In this document: positions 1 through 9,402 of the stretch, piece after piece
Layout: each line of letters begins with the position of its first letter
Numbering within the stretch: the first letter of the stretch is position 1
Source: Endotrypanum monterogeii
Lineage: Eukaryota; Euglenozoa; Kinetoplastea; Trypanosomatida; Trypanosomatidae
NCBI GenBank assembly: GCA_000333855.2
Contig: CM007325.1
Coordinates: forward strand, 1-64,000
Direction: 5' to 3'
Length of the DNA: 64,000 nt
Notes under the pieces: generated by a model
What the model was told of the DNA's origin: nothing
What the model saw: the letters and a program-made list of their open reading frames with translations, nothing else
Database searches by the model: none
Translations under genes and position numbers: made by a program

Positions 1-360
1 AACCCTAACCCTAACCCTAACCCTAACCCTAACCCTAACCCTAACCCTAACCCTAACCCTAACCCTAACCCTAACCCTAACCCTAACCCTAACCCTAACC
101 CTAACCCTAACCCTAACCCTAACCCTAACCCTAACCCTAACCCTAACCCTAACCCTAACCCTAACCCTAACCCTAACCCTAACCCTAACCCTAACCCTAA
201 CCCTAACCCTAACCCTAACCCTAACCCTAACCCTAACCCTAACCCTAACCCTAACCCTAACCCTAACCCTAACCCTAACCCTAACCCTAACCCTAACCCT
301 AACCCTAACCCTAACCCTAACCCTAACCCTAACCCTAACCCTAACCCTAACCCTAACCCT
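1..360. repeat. Telomere, 60 copies of CCCTAA
   Basis: The first 360 bases are 60 perfect, consecutive copies of the hexamer AACCCT (C-rich strand of TTAGGG), with no variant unit. This is the canonical kinetoplastid telomere repeat read from the chromosome end inwards, so position 1 is at or very near a physical chromosome end. The array stops abruptly at 361, where unique sequence starts. Confidence 0.99.
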
Positions 361-3300
361 CGCGTGTCCCAGTCGCTGGATCTCTCCCCGGCACCCTCCC
401 TGTCCTCGGTCCTGGCCCCGTCCCCCACCCATCGCGAACGGTCGTGGCCCTTAATCTTGCCGTAACCCGCGGCAAAACCTGCCCACGAGATTGTCACGCC
501 ACGGCCCCAAGGACCTCATCGGAAAGCATCAATGCAAACCCAAACCGCTCGAGGAGACGCACCCACAAGAAAGAGAAACACGAAGCACACTACCCACCAC
601 GGCCCCACAGACTCCCTGAAAGCCCCTGGGATGCTGGTTGTGTCCATTTTCCCCGTTTAGGCGGCATAGCGCAAGTAGATAAAATGAGGTTTTGTACATA
701 AAAAGTTCTCGCAGAATGTATATTTCAGGTTATCTAACAAGACAGGGGTCTTTAAAGTAAAATTGCAGCTGACGACAACAAATATAGATGGCCTCCGGCG
801 CTGAACCGATGTGGTGTTTAACACAGTGGTGCGCTGATTTTTCCGAGTTTGATATGACCTCAAACTACTCTACGATCTCCGCATGTTTACAATAAGAATA
901 GCGGAGGATACCAGGAGTGGTGAGGTATGCATGTCTAGGCTTTCATCATTTTGGGCGTGAAGTAAACAACGCAACCCCGCCCACAAAATAGAAAGATGCG
1001 TGGTGAGAAAGGGAGGTGTCTGTAGAAAACATAGTTTCACCGAACGGAAAATCAACCTCCCGCACGTACCCCCAAACTTGGCGCCTAACGAAATGGTTTT
1101 TCCATGCTACTTTGAGGGGGGCTCGAATACGGCGATTACTTTGGAGGCCGTTAGCTCGCCACAGAAGACGACTTCAGCGCAATGAAGAAAAGGGCCCTAA
1201 GTCGGCAGCTCATTCTAGAGATATATTTTCACACATTCTTGACAATGACGGTGGCTCTGCGGTCTCTGTTGACGCCGTGCCTTGACGAAGGCTATGTCCC
1301 TCTATCGGTGCCCGGCTGCGCTGGTTTTGGTACGGAAGGAACCTTTCATTGCCTCATTGCATCGGAAGGGCCCGCACCCTTGAGCAGAAACGTTAACCAT
1401 TTTTCGCGAAATGAATTGACAAGTTAAGGCATGTGTCTTTCTTGCTTTTTTTTTTTTTGCAAAGTCCCCCGCCCCTGATGTCTTCCTCTCCTCCGAAAAC
1501 TGTCTTCTGAATGCTGGCTGCACCTCTACGCCAACCAATGAAATAGTTGAAAAACAAAAACATACAGCGACACCGAAGACAGAAACGATTGGTTAGGAGG
1601 GCCGCCCTCTGCTAAGGAGAGAACGGTACTATGAAACAGCTTAGACTACCACTATTTTTCCCGATTTCAACGCTTTATAATAGGGTCACGAAGCTTTATT
1701 ACAAAGAAAAGGAGACAAAAGCTGAAGTCACTCTCGAACCCTCAGTCTTGGAAAAGGGGTCATACGGGTTTCTAGGAAAACATAAACATGACACTGTTGC
1801 CTACAAACACTGCTTCTCAGCAAACTAGAAAATGTGGCAGCCTATATGGATATGATATTGTTCTTTCAAGGTAGCTTGCCAGATAGTCTCGGAGATGTGA
1901 CCTTCCCCGGTTGCAAAGAAGTGTGCATGTGAATGTATCCTGGAGTGAATGGAGAATGGTTTCGGTTTCTTGCGTAACCGTATGCGTCAATGCAGGGTTC
2001 TTGGGAATCAATTGGCAATTGCGACACATAGATAAAGGATAGCCTAATGGTTCCAGCGATCAACTTTCAACAATCTTGGAATAAAGGAGGTACTCGGTTG
2101 AGGTACCGTTTTATTGTTTTCACAACTTTTGGAGACGTAGGTACCCTAGATAGGAGGCCAAGGGATCGCAAGACGGTCCTCTGGGAGATGTAAACCTGAC
2201 AGCTTTTTCCGCTGAAATTTTTCTTCTTGCTAACGATGATTGCAAATAAGCTTGTCTACTGGCTCAGTGTATCGCTATATCTGGTATATCTGACCGTTTG
2301 TTAGGGTTTTTTTCCCCTTTAGCATAGTTTTGGACTTGTTCACCGCAGTTTGAGAATCCTCATCTCTTTCAAAGAGCATGGGTGCTTATACCTGTGGAAC
2401 GGCCCACCTCATTCCATTTTTTTACCGAAGGTAGTAAAGCATTGAAGCTTATACCGTGGGTGTTATCTGTAGTGTACTCGAAAGTTCTTTTCTGAAAACT
2501 GCTGTGCAATCAACAGTATTTCCTTGCCTAAACGGTGCGTGGTGCTCACCGTAGCGTGCATATTCTGATTCTCTGCAGAAGTTTAGCAACTAGGTGTTTA
2601 GTGTGACTGCTTTTGGGTTGGGTGCGATACGTGCAAAGAAAGTTGCTGAAGTCTACGCGGAACATTCTTTTTACTCATGTTTAGGGAACATGTTTTTTTT
2701 TTTTGAAAGCTCCTTGTTGTTGACAAAGTGATGTTTCTCGGTGTCAAAGGACACCCTCGAGGAGATTAGTTCCGCACCCTGCTGCCGATCGAGAAGAACA
2801 GTTCAAAGAGTGAGGCCGAAGATACAGAAACCGTTTGGTAAAGCCAACGGGACACTTCTACGCTCAAGTACCTTTGTGGGCAGTATTATTAATGTAGTGT
2901 CTTTGTGGATGTTGAAGAAAAAAGTATATCTGCTGCAAAAGTCTAGCAAAGGAAATCTTTTCATTACAAGAGAAAAGGTTTACACATCGATTTGTTGTCT
3001 CTGTATAACCTTATCGGTCTGCACAGCCTCCGGCTGTACATGCGTCTGAAAGGAGAGAGGAAAAGAACGTCTATCACGAGGTTGTAGTTTGCTCCTTTTT
3101 TTCACAGAAGTGATGGGTAAAAACTGTTTCAAGATACGTTGATCTGATGTCCATTACGTTTCAATATGAGCCTTCATCTTCTACAATCGTCTATAATCTC
3201 CTGTTTCTGATCTCATAAATGGATAAATATAATATTGAAATAATTCTTTTTTCCCATTTGTCGATGTGCATGATTTTGTGGGCTGCATTCAAAGATACGT

Positions 3301-3387
3301 CGTGCTTTGTGAAGCAGTTCCGGTCTTTTCACATTTGTCGACTCTTTGAGAATTCAATCCTTGTCCACTTCTTTATCTACCAAAGTA
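361..3387. other. Subtelomere and probable transcription-start zone, no gene seen
   Basis: About 3 kb separates the telomere from the first convincing gene. Positions 361-650 are C-rich on the + strand, and from about 1600 the sequence becomes AT-rich. Open frames here are all about 100 codons or shorter and have no coding character. No surface-antigen gene, long tandem satellite or retroposon ORF is visible. Long T runs lie at about 1446-1458 and 2693-2704. Because every gene downstream points away from the telomere, RNA polymerase II should enter the unit somewhere here. The junction at 361-450 could hold the conserved telomere-associated boxes known from Leishmania, but I could not confirm them by eye. 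Confidence 0.6.
3091..3107 (+). promoter_or_regulatory. Candidate spliced-leader acceptor for the first gene
   Basis: A pyrimidine run (3091-3104) is followed by CAG ending at 3107. This is the clearest polypyrimidine-plus-AG upstream of the coiled-coil gene at 3388. It would give a 5' UTR of about 280 nt. Inferred from the known trypanosomatid acceptor pattern only. Confidence 0.4.
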
Positions 3388-6135
3388 ATGGAGAAGGCTA
3401 GTGTGAAACACTTGGAGTTCCAATTGCAGAGGGAGAAAGCACTTACGAAAGATCTGGATGCGAAATGCAAAGCTCTCGCCGCGCAGGTCGCTCACCTAGA
3501 GCAAGATAAAGCAGAACTTCGGCGAGAAAAGCTGGTTCTTAGCGAAGAAACGAAAAAAGCTGCCAAGCTAGAAGATCGAATCCATAATCTTCAAAAGGAA
3601 CTAGAAAGTCGCGACGCGGTCATTGCAGCCGAGCGGGCGGCGGCGCAGGAAGCGAGGGCGGAGACGGAGGAAGTTCGGCGGAATGCGAACAGCTGCATCG
3701 CCCTATGGACAGCGGCAGAAGAGCAATGGACGGTGGAGCAGGCTGCACTGAAAGATGCGGCTGTGCAGTATCGTTCGCAGATCGAAACACTAGAACAGCA
3801 GTTAAAAGATGAAACGGACTCAAACGCGGAGCTGAGGTTGCAGTTACAGTCCGAGAAAGACCGGTCTAACAGGCTAACACAAGCCGGGGAGAGTATGGAG
3901 ACTGAGGTTAGCGGTCTTCACTCTCAGGTCGAAAAATTACAGAACAAAGTTCACGACCTGGAGCAAACGGTGTACAAACTAGATCTTGCTGGCGACAAAC
4001 AACGAGAGGCGATCACTCTCAAAGACACGGAGATCGCAACTCTTGAAGCGACGGTTGTGCGGCATACCGAAACGGAGGAACGACTGGAGCACACCATCAG
4101 CTCTCTCAATGATCGCATCAATGCGGCAAAGATGCAAAATCTCGAGATGAAAGGAGAAAACGAAAAGCTGCAGTGCGACTTGCTGGACAGTAGAAAGGAG
4201 ATCGACCGACTTTATCTCCAAATCGAGTCTCACAAACGTGACGCTAATTTTCTCTCGCATAGCCACTGCAGTTTGCAAAAGGCGCTGGATGATCTGAAAG
4301 AAAAACACCGAGTTCTCCAGGAGGAGGTGCGAGAAAAGAATGTCGAAGTTCGCCGTCATGAGCTGACGATTAGTCAGTTGAACATGGAGCTCAAAAAGAG
4401 CGAAAATCAAGGTGGAGAGTGGTCGTTCCAATACTCGTCGCTGGAGTCGGAAGTTCAACAAACTAAAGAAGCCTTGAAAAAATCAACTGCAGCTGTCGAG
4501 GTACTTGTGCACGAAAAAAATGAACTTGCAGAAAAAGTGCGGGAGCACAAGCGGATTCTGGATGCAAAAGATGAAGAAATGGTCATCTTGCAGAGCCAGT
4601 GCGACGAGCGAGCAGAGGTCTTTTCGCGGAGTATCGCAGAGCTGGAATCGGAAATAGCCGCACGACAGGCAGTAATAAATGAACTTTCTGAGCACCTTAA
4701 TTCTGCGAGTGAGAAGACGACGCTTTATCACACAAAGATCCTTGAGGAATCGGAGGCTTGTGGAGCACTGCGACAGCACTTAGCTAGTACAGCACACTCT
4801 GTTCACTTAAAAGATCAGCAGATTCTCCTGCAGCAGTGCACTGCTGAAAAGGAAAATATGTTCGGAGATTTTTTTGCAGGGTGCTACGAACTGCAGAAGG
4901 TTTTTATCGCCTACTTTACAGAGCGCTGTAAATGTCTCCAGGCCGAGGTGGATGTGTTAGTGAACCACGCGGAGGAACTTTCCTGCGAGAAGAGCTCCAC
5001 AATGACCGAGATGAAAGAGTTGCAGTGTGTTAGTGCTAACCAGCAAGAGCAAATTGAAGCTCTCGAGGAGAAAACGAATGCCCATGTAGAACGTCTCTCG
5101 ATTTTGTCGCACGAACTCTTTACCGCGCAGCATGAGAGAGACAAACTTCGCAGCGCTTTAGAATGTTCGGAACGTGAGAATACCTCTCTATCTTCGGTGG
5201 TTGCCGGGCTTCATGATGAAGTGGCTGATAAGGATGTGCAACTGGCAAGGAAGGATACTGCAATAGCGGACTATGAAAAGCGTATTTCTACTGTTTCGAA
5301 CGCCGCATCTGCGTTGGAGGAGGCGTTGCTGGAGTATGCCACAGTCCAGCAGGAGGAGCTGCAGATCCTTTGGTGTCAGCGCTCGGATATTGTTGAGGTG
5401 TACTTTAGATCTCTTTTATCCACATCAGCCACCGAAAGAGCCTTGCTGCAGGCGGCAAAGGAGCAGACAGACGCTAGATGTCGCGAACTCTCTGCGTTTG
5501 TTAATGAGGCGAAAGTTTCAATGAACAGAAGTGACATTGCGGCAGCAGAAAAGCAGGAACTGTTGGCGAGTCGTGTTTCTCTTTTAGAGGGTCAACTTGC
5601 TTTGGCACGCCGAGAGAAAGACCAAGTAGCTACACAATTGGCAGCTTTGCTGAGACGATACGAAGATGACAAGAATGCTTTTGAGCTTTCCCAAAAAGAG
5701 TCGAAGTGCGGGTTGCAGCAAGAGCGAGCACGGTATGAGGCTGCAGAGAGGGAGTGTGTGAGGCTGCGCAGTGGCATCGAGACGGAGATGAAGCGTAAGT
5801 GCGAGTACAAGCAGGCAGTTGAGAGTCTCAAAAAGCTTCGCAAAGAAAGCGAGGATCTGCGGCGTGTCGAAAAAGAACGTGCCGCAGATGCGATCAAGAA
5901 GGCTAATACAGAGTCCAATTATTGGGTAACATGTTTTGATCATCTGAAGGAGTTGATTGAGAAAAGCAGGCGAACCGGTGACCGTTTGCCCTCTATCGAC
6001 GCCGATACGATGCACCGTTTGGAGGTTGCCAAAACCAAAATAAGTCCTATTTTTACCCGAGAGGTGAATGCCTCTCTTTCGAGCCTGCCGAAGCTGAAGC
6101 GCATCAGGGAGGAAGTAGGCGATGGGCACGTGTAG
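3388..6135 (+). CDS. Long coiled-coil protein, 915 aa, function unknown
   Basis: The first ATG of the open frame is at 3388; the frame extends 42 bases upstream without an ATG. Almost the whole protein is heptad-rich, charged and low in Pro and Gly, so it should form one extended coiled-coil rod. Short less-helical stretches rich in Phe, Tyr and Cys around residues 485-500 and 665-685 may be hinges. The C-terminal 70 residues lose the heptad pattern and end in a basic-acidic tail. I see no motor, kinase or membrane segment and no signal peptide. Proteins of this build in trypanosomatids are often components of the basal body, flagellum attachment zone or kinetochore, but nothing here chooses among them. 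It is the most telomere-proximal gene, and its codon use looks like that of its neighbours. Confidence 0.9.
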   Translation: MEKASVKHLEFQLQREKALTKDLDAKCKALAAQVAHLEQDKAELRREKLVLSEETKKAAKLEDRIHNLQKELESRDAVIAAERAAAQEARAETEEVRRNANSCIALWTAAEEQWTVEQAALKDAAVQYRSQIETLEQQLKDETDSNAELRLQLQSEKDRSNRLTQAGESMETEVSGLHSQVEKLQNKVHDLEQTVYKLDLAGDKQREAITLKDTEIATLEATVVRHTETEERLEHTISSLNDRINAAKMQNLEMKGENEKLQCDLLDSRKEIDRLYLQIESHKRDANFLSHSHCSLQKALDDLKEKHRVLQEEVREKNVEVRRHELTISQLNMELKKSENQGGEWSFQYSSLESEVQQTKEALKKSTAAVEVLVHEKNELAEKVREHKRILDAKDEEMVILQSQCDERAEVFSRSIAELESEIAARQAVINELSEHLNSASEKTTLYHTKILEESEACGALRQHLASTAHSVHLKDQQILLQQCTAEKENMFGDFFAGCYELQKVFIAYFTERCKCLQAEVDVLVNHAEELSCEKSSTMTEMKELQCVSANQQEQIEALEEKTNAHVERLSILSHELFTAQHERDKLRSALECSERENTSLSSVVAGLHDEVADKDVQLARKDTAIADYEKRISTVSNAASALEEALLEYATVQQEELQILWCQRSDIVEVYFRSLLSTSATERALLQAAKEQTDARCRELSAFVNEAKVSMNRSDIAAAEKQELLASRVSLLEGQLALARREKDQVATQLAALLRRYEDDKNAFELSQKESKCGLQQERARYEAAERECVRLRSGIETEMKRKCEYKQAVESLKKLRKESEDLRRVEKERAADAIKKANTESNYWVTCFDHLKELIEKSRRTGDRLPSIDADTMHRLEVAKTKISPIFTREVNASLSSLPKLKRIREEVGDGHV

Positions 6136-6603
6136 AGGTGCCGGCAGTTTTCTATTTTTTTTTCCCGCGTCCTCTCTGTTGAGTAGACATCTTGAGTGAC
6201 GACTGCTTTGCCAAAGTTTATACGTGACAGTTGGCTGCTGTCTTTTTTTCCTTAGAATCCGGGCTGTTGGCGCCTGAGCTGGTTAGATGCATTTTTATGC
6301 CTTTCATTTTTTTTTTGTATGTTCGAAGATGCAAAGAGAAAAGCAATTATGGCAGTCTGGTAAGATGAATTCTATCGCAGGAGGCCCTTGGATAGGTGTA
6401 GAGTACTGGTTCTCTCCATCTATTCATGCTACTCGAATGTAGCGGTCTTTCTGTTCCTGTGAAGGACCATGGAGGGAGTCGTCTCATACACATGGCATGC
6501 TCCCCTCTCTTCCCTTCTCTTATCTTGTTTGCTCACTTTTGTCTCGATTTATTTTTGTGCGCACTCCTCAGAGACCTGCCAGCGTCGATTGTGATAAGGA
6601 TCA
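6136..6603 (+). other. Intergenic region with splice acceptor
   Basis: T-rich 3' UTR sequence is followed by a long pyrimidine-rich stretch at about 6501-6569. That stretch ends in CTCAG, with the AG at 6570-6571, 32 nt before the next ATG at 6604. This looks like a good spliced-leader acceptor and supports that start. Nothing else is seen. Confidence 0.6.
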
Positions 6604-7023
6604 ATGTTATGTTGCAGTCGAGCGCTCTTGAGGGCCCGTCTCACCGCCTTCAATCCGTGGAAGCAGAGACCCGGTGGCTTGGAGTTGAATGGGCGCCCTC
6701 AAATGGTAAATCCTAGCTACTTCCGCGGCAAATACAAGCAGCATAATCCAGATGACCCTTGTCGGCTACTAAAGCCAAGCCACGTGCTTCTGAAGCGGTG
6801 TCCTGCCTGCAAGCGGACAAAATTTGTGCTTATCAAGGATAAGGACTCATTCCATACTTGCTGTGAAGGTGTTCCGATGAAGCTGTACTCAAACATGAAG
6901 ACGGTCATGAACGCTGAGCAAAAGGTGCGCACACTTCTTCGACAATGGGACGTGGAAAATGAGCGACCATGGAACAGTCCACATCGCCCGCGACCGAAGG
7001 GACGATCGAAGATGAAGAAATAG
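6604..7023 (+). CDS. Small basic protein, probably mitochondrial, with Cys pairs, 139 aa
   Basis: The N-terminus (MLCCSRALLRARLTAFNPW) has Arg, Leu, Ser and Ala but no acidic residue, the composition of a mitochondrial presequence. A second ATG at 6703 would give a 106-aa form lacking it. A likely splice acceptor at 6571, just upstream of 6604, supports the longer form. The body has CPAC near residue 70 and CC near residue 90, which could form a zinc site if the two pairs come together. The C-terminal 30 residues are very basic (RPRPKGRSKMKK end). I do not recognise the family. A kinetoplastid mitochondrial ribosomal or RNA-processing protein would fit the size, charge and targeting, but that is inference. 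Confidence 0.75.
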   Translation: MLCCSRALLRARLTAFNPWKQRPGGLELNGRPQMVNPSYFRGKYKQHNPDDPCRLLKPSHVLLKRCPACKRTKFVLIKDKDSFHTCCEGVPMKLYSNMKTVMNAEQKVRTLLRQWDVENERPWNSPHRPRPKGRSKMKK

Positions 7024-7567
7024 ACCATCACTAAAGTTGTGTTATCATTTCTGCTTATCACAATGTTTTGAGGAGTTTTTAATTTGCACCTTACACGTAG
7101 AGCCAATGAACCTGCGTCAGGGTGTGGTAACCGGGTGCGGGTGGATACTTGTTATTGAAGGATCTCCAACACGTAGGTGCCCTCCGCCGTTTTTTTTTTT
7201 GATCTCACCTACGGTGACTCAAACCTCAAATCTTCAGCTGTTGTCGTTTTTGCTGGGCAAAGGGTTTTTGCAACGACGGATGTTCTCGCCGAGCTTGGTA
7301 TGTTATTTCGCAGAGACCTCAAGGGGTTCTCGGATGGCGAGCCTCGGCCTCACTCACTGGGTGACGGATAACCCGATGCACTGACTTGCTCCTTTATTTT
7401 TCGCATATGACTTTAATGCTTTTCTGTCACTGGCAACGTGAACTCCTTTTTTTTTTATATATCTCCCCTCCTGTTCATACCACAAAGGAGCTCTCGCTCT
7501 AGATCTAACTTTTCGTATTTGCACTCGCCAATCAGCGGCGTCTACACAGTAATTAAAGCATATCACA
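7024..7567 (+). other. Intergenic region upstream of SAR1
   Basis: Contains T runs at about 7191-7201 and a pyrimidine tract from about 7445 to 7480, followed by AG at 7486-7487, the likely acceptor for SAR1 (5' UTR about 80 nt). Open frames of 60-115 codons lie here but have no coding character. Confidence 0.5.
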
Positions 7568-8155
7568 ATGGGCTGGTTCAGCTGGGTTTGGGACTGGCTG
7601 TCCTTCTTGGGACTCTCCAACAAAACAGGTAAGCTCTTGTTCCTTGGTTTGGACAATGCCGGCAAAACCACTCTTCTTGGAAAGTTAGCAACAAATCAAG
7701 TTCATGTTCACCGCCCCACGTTCCACCCGAACTCAGAGGACTTGACACTGGGAGGTATCAAGCTGAAGACTATTGATATGGGCGGTCATCAACAGGCGCG
7801 CCGTTTATGGAAGGACTATTTTACGAAGGTCGACGGTGTTGTATTCATCGTTGATGCAGCAACGCCGCAGCGATTTCTGGAAGCAAGGAGTGAGCTTGAC
7901 ATGTTGCTGCAGTCAGAGGAGCTTGCTAAGACACCGTTTCTCATTTTAGGCAACAAGATCGATATGCCAGGCTGCACATGTTCCGAAGGTCAGCTTGTCA
8001 TGGAGATGGGTCTGGACGGCGCACTTACAGGCAAAGCCACTACCGTGACAGATCCCAATGTACGGCCTCTGGAGGTGTTTATGTGCAGTGTAGTGAAGAA
8101 TGTCGGCTACGGCGACGGCTTCCGGTGGCTTTCTCAGTACCTGAAGAGCTCGTAG
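7568..8155 (+). CDS. SAR1: SAR1 small GTPase (COPII coat)
   Basis: At 195 aa it matches the usual Sar1 length of about 190-198. The N-terminus is a Trp/Phe-rich amphipathic helix (residues 1-16) of the kind Sar1 inserts into the ER membrane. The G1 loop is GLDNAGKTT (27-35). Switch I carries Thr51 in a RPTFHP context. G3 is DMGGH (70-74) with the catalytic-type His74, and the NKID base-recognition motif is at 129-132. The C-terminus has the EVFMCSV and WLSQYL segments typical of Sar1 rather than Arf. Known role: GTP-dependent recruitment of Sec23/24 to ER exit sites to start COPII budding. No key residue is missing. Immediate neighbours are unrelated in function. Confidence 0.96.
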   Translation: MGWFSWVWDWLSFLGLSNKTGKLLFLGLDNAGKTTLLGKLATNQVHVHRPTFHPNSEDLTLGGIKLKTIDMGGHQQARRLWKDYFTKVDGVVFIVDAATPQRFLEARSELDMLLQSEELAKTPFLILGNKIDMPGCTCSEGQLVMEMGLDGALTGKATTVTDPNVRPLEVFMCSVVKNVGYGDGFRWLSQYLKSS

Positions 8156-9402
8156 AGCACCTTTGGATATGTTTTTGCGCACTTGCGGACATGTGCCGTC
8201 GAGTACACAATTGCTTTTTCTGGAGTTTTTTTTTATTGGCCTGATGATGGTTGTTCAGAAGTGGAAGGGCTCTTGTGGGCCACAAGAACTCACTTCGGTC
8301 TTTTTTTCAAAGGTCCTTATTTTTACGAAATGGTTCGTCTTTGTGTGCGTGCGCGTGTGTGTGTGTGTGTGTGTGTGTACGTGCGTGCGTCGAATACGAG
8401 TGTTGCGTCGAAGTAGGGTTACCCATGTTTTTCCAAAAAAGGCTCCTTTAAAAAAAAAATTGAGTGGTATGGGCTTTCAACAACTGCCGCTCTTCTTTCT
8501 TTCGAGTCTACCTGTGCTTCTCACTTTTCTCCTGTCATATAAAAAAAGCGTGGTCTGCGTGATTTTTTTGAGGTGCACAAGGCTAGTGAGGTTGAAGCCT
8601 GCATTGTATTCCCCTACAGCGCAGGGGCTCGGTGCGCTATGGAGAAGAGGAAGTCTCTCGAATGGCAAAGTCACCGTCAATATCTCTTGTTCATGCTAAG
8701 TTCATTTACAAACGCTCGTAAGGGTCACCATACCTACTCAACGCGATCGTTTCATGTATGAAAAAAAAAACAGGATGCGAAAAAAGACAAAAAATAGAAG
8801 CAACTCAAGTGTTGTTTTTTCATATTTTTTATTATCATTGTTTTTTACCAGTTTTCTGTTATTTTATGCGTCGAATGCCAATTGCGCAGACGAAAAATCT
8901 TGTGGGTTCGTATAGTTAGTGCCCCCCAACGTGTAGGGGTCTGTCGCCCATTTCCTTGTTGCGAAGGAATATAGAAATGGGAGAGAAAGGCTCGTGGAGA
9001 AAAGTTTTGACTCGTGCTCCATTGGTTAATCTCAGCGAGGGTAGCAACCCTTTTTTTTTTCTCTCAAGCTGCGGTCATGATCGAAGGAATTCGAGACCGC
9101 TGAATCTGCTTATACACGCCGTGATGTTTTCGTAAAGTCACTACCCTGCACCATCTCTTTCCCTCCTTTTTTTTTTCCTGCCCACACCCTTTTTTTCTCT
9201 TTTTCTTTGGGCACTGTGCTTTACATTGGACACTTGCCTTGCCTTGACTCGCCACCCACAAAACGTAACACTGAAGGGGCACGACAGCGAAGCAAGATAC
9301 CTGCGTACTCGAAGTCAGGAGGTAGGACTTTTACCTTTAACCCCCTGCGAAGGTCAGGATACTTTTTTTTTCTTTATCTCATTGATCTCCTGTTTCGGCG
9401 TC
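8156..9402 (+). other. Intergenic region, SAR1 3' UTR to coiled-coil gene
   Basis: Holds a (TG)n run at about 8354-8378, A/T-rich stretches at 8760-8870, and T runs at about 9050-9060 and 9168-9178. A pyrimidine-rich stretch at 9360-9395 lies directly upstream of the next ATG and contains no AG, so the spliced leader is probably added further upstream. No gene is seen. Confidence 0.5.

Noticed and set aside
2296..2312. Single interstitial TTAGGG (also near 26052)
   Set aside because: One hexamer is expected by chance and is not a telomeric relic array.
5584..6129. 181-codon frame on the - strand
   Set aside because: Leu/Cys-rich antisense shadow of the first coiled-coil gene.
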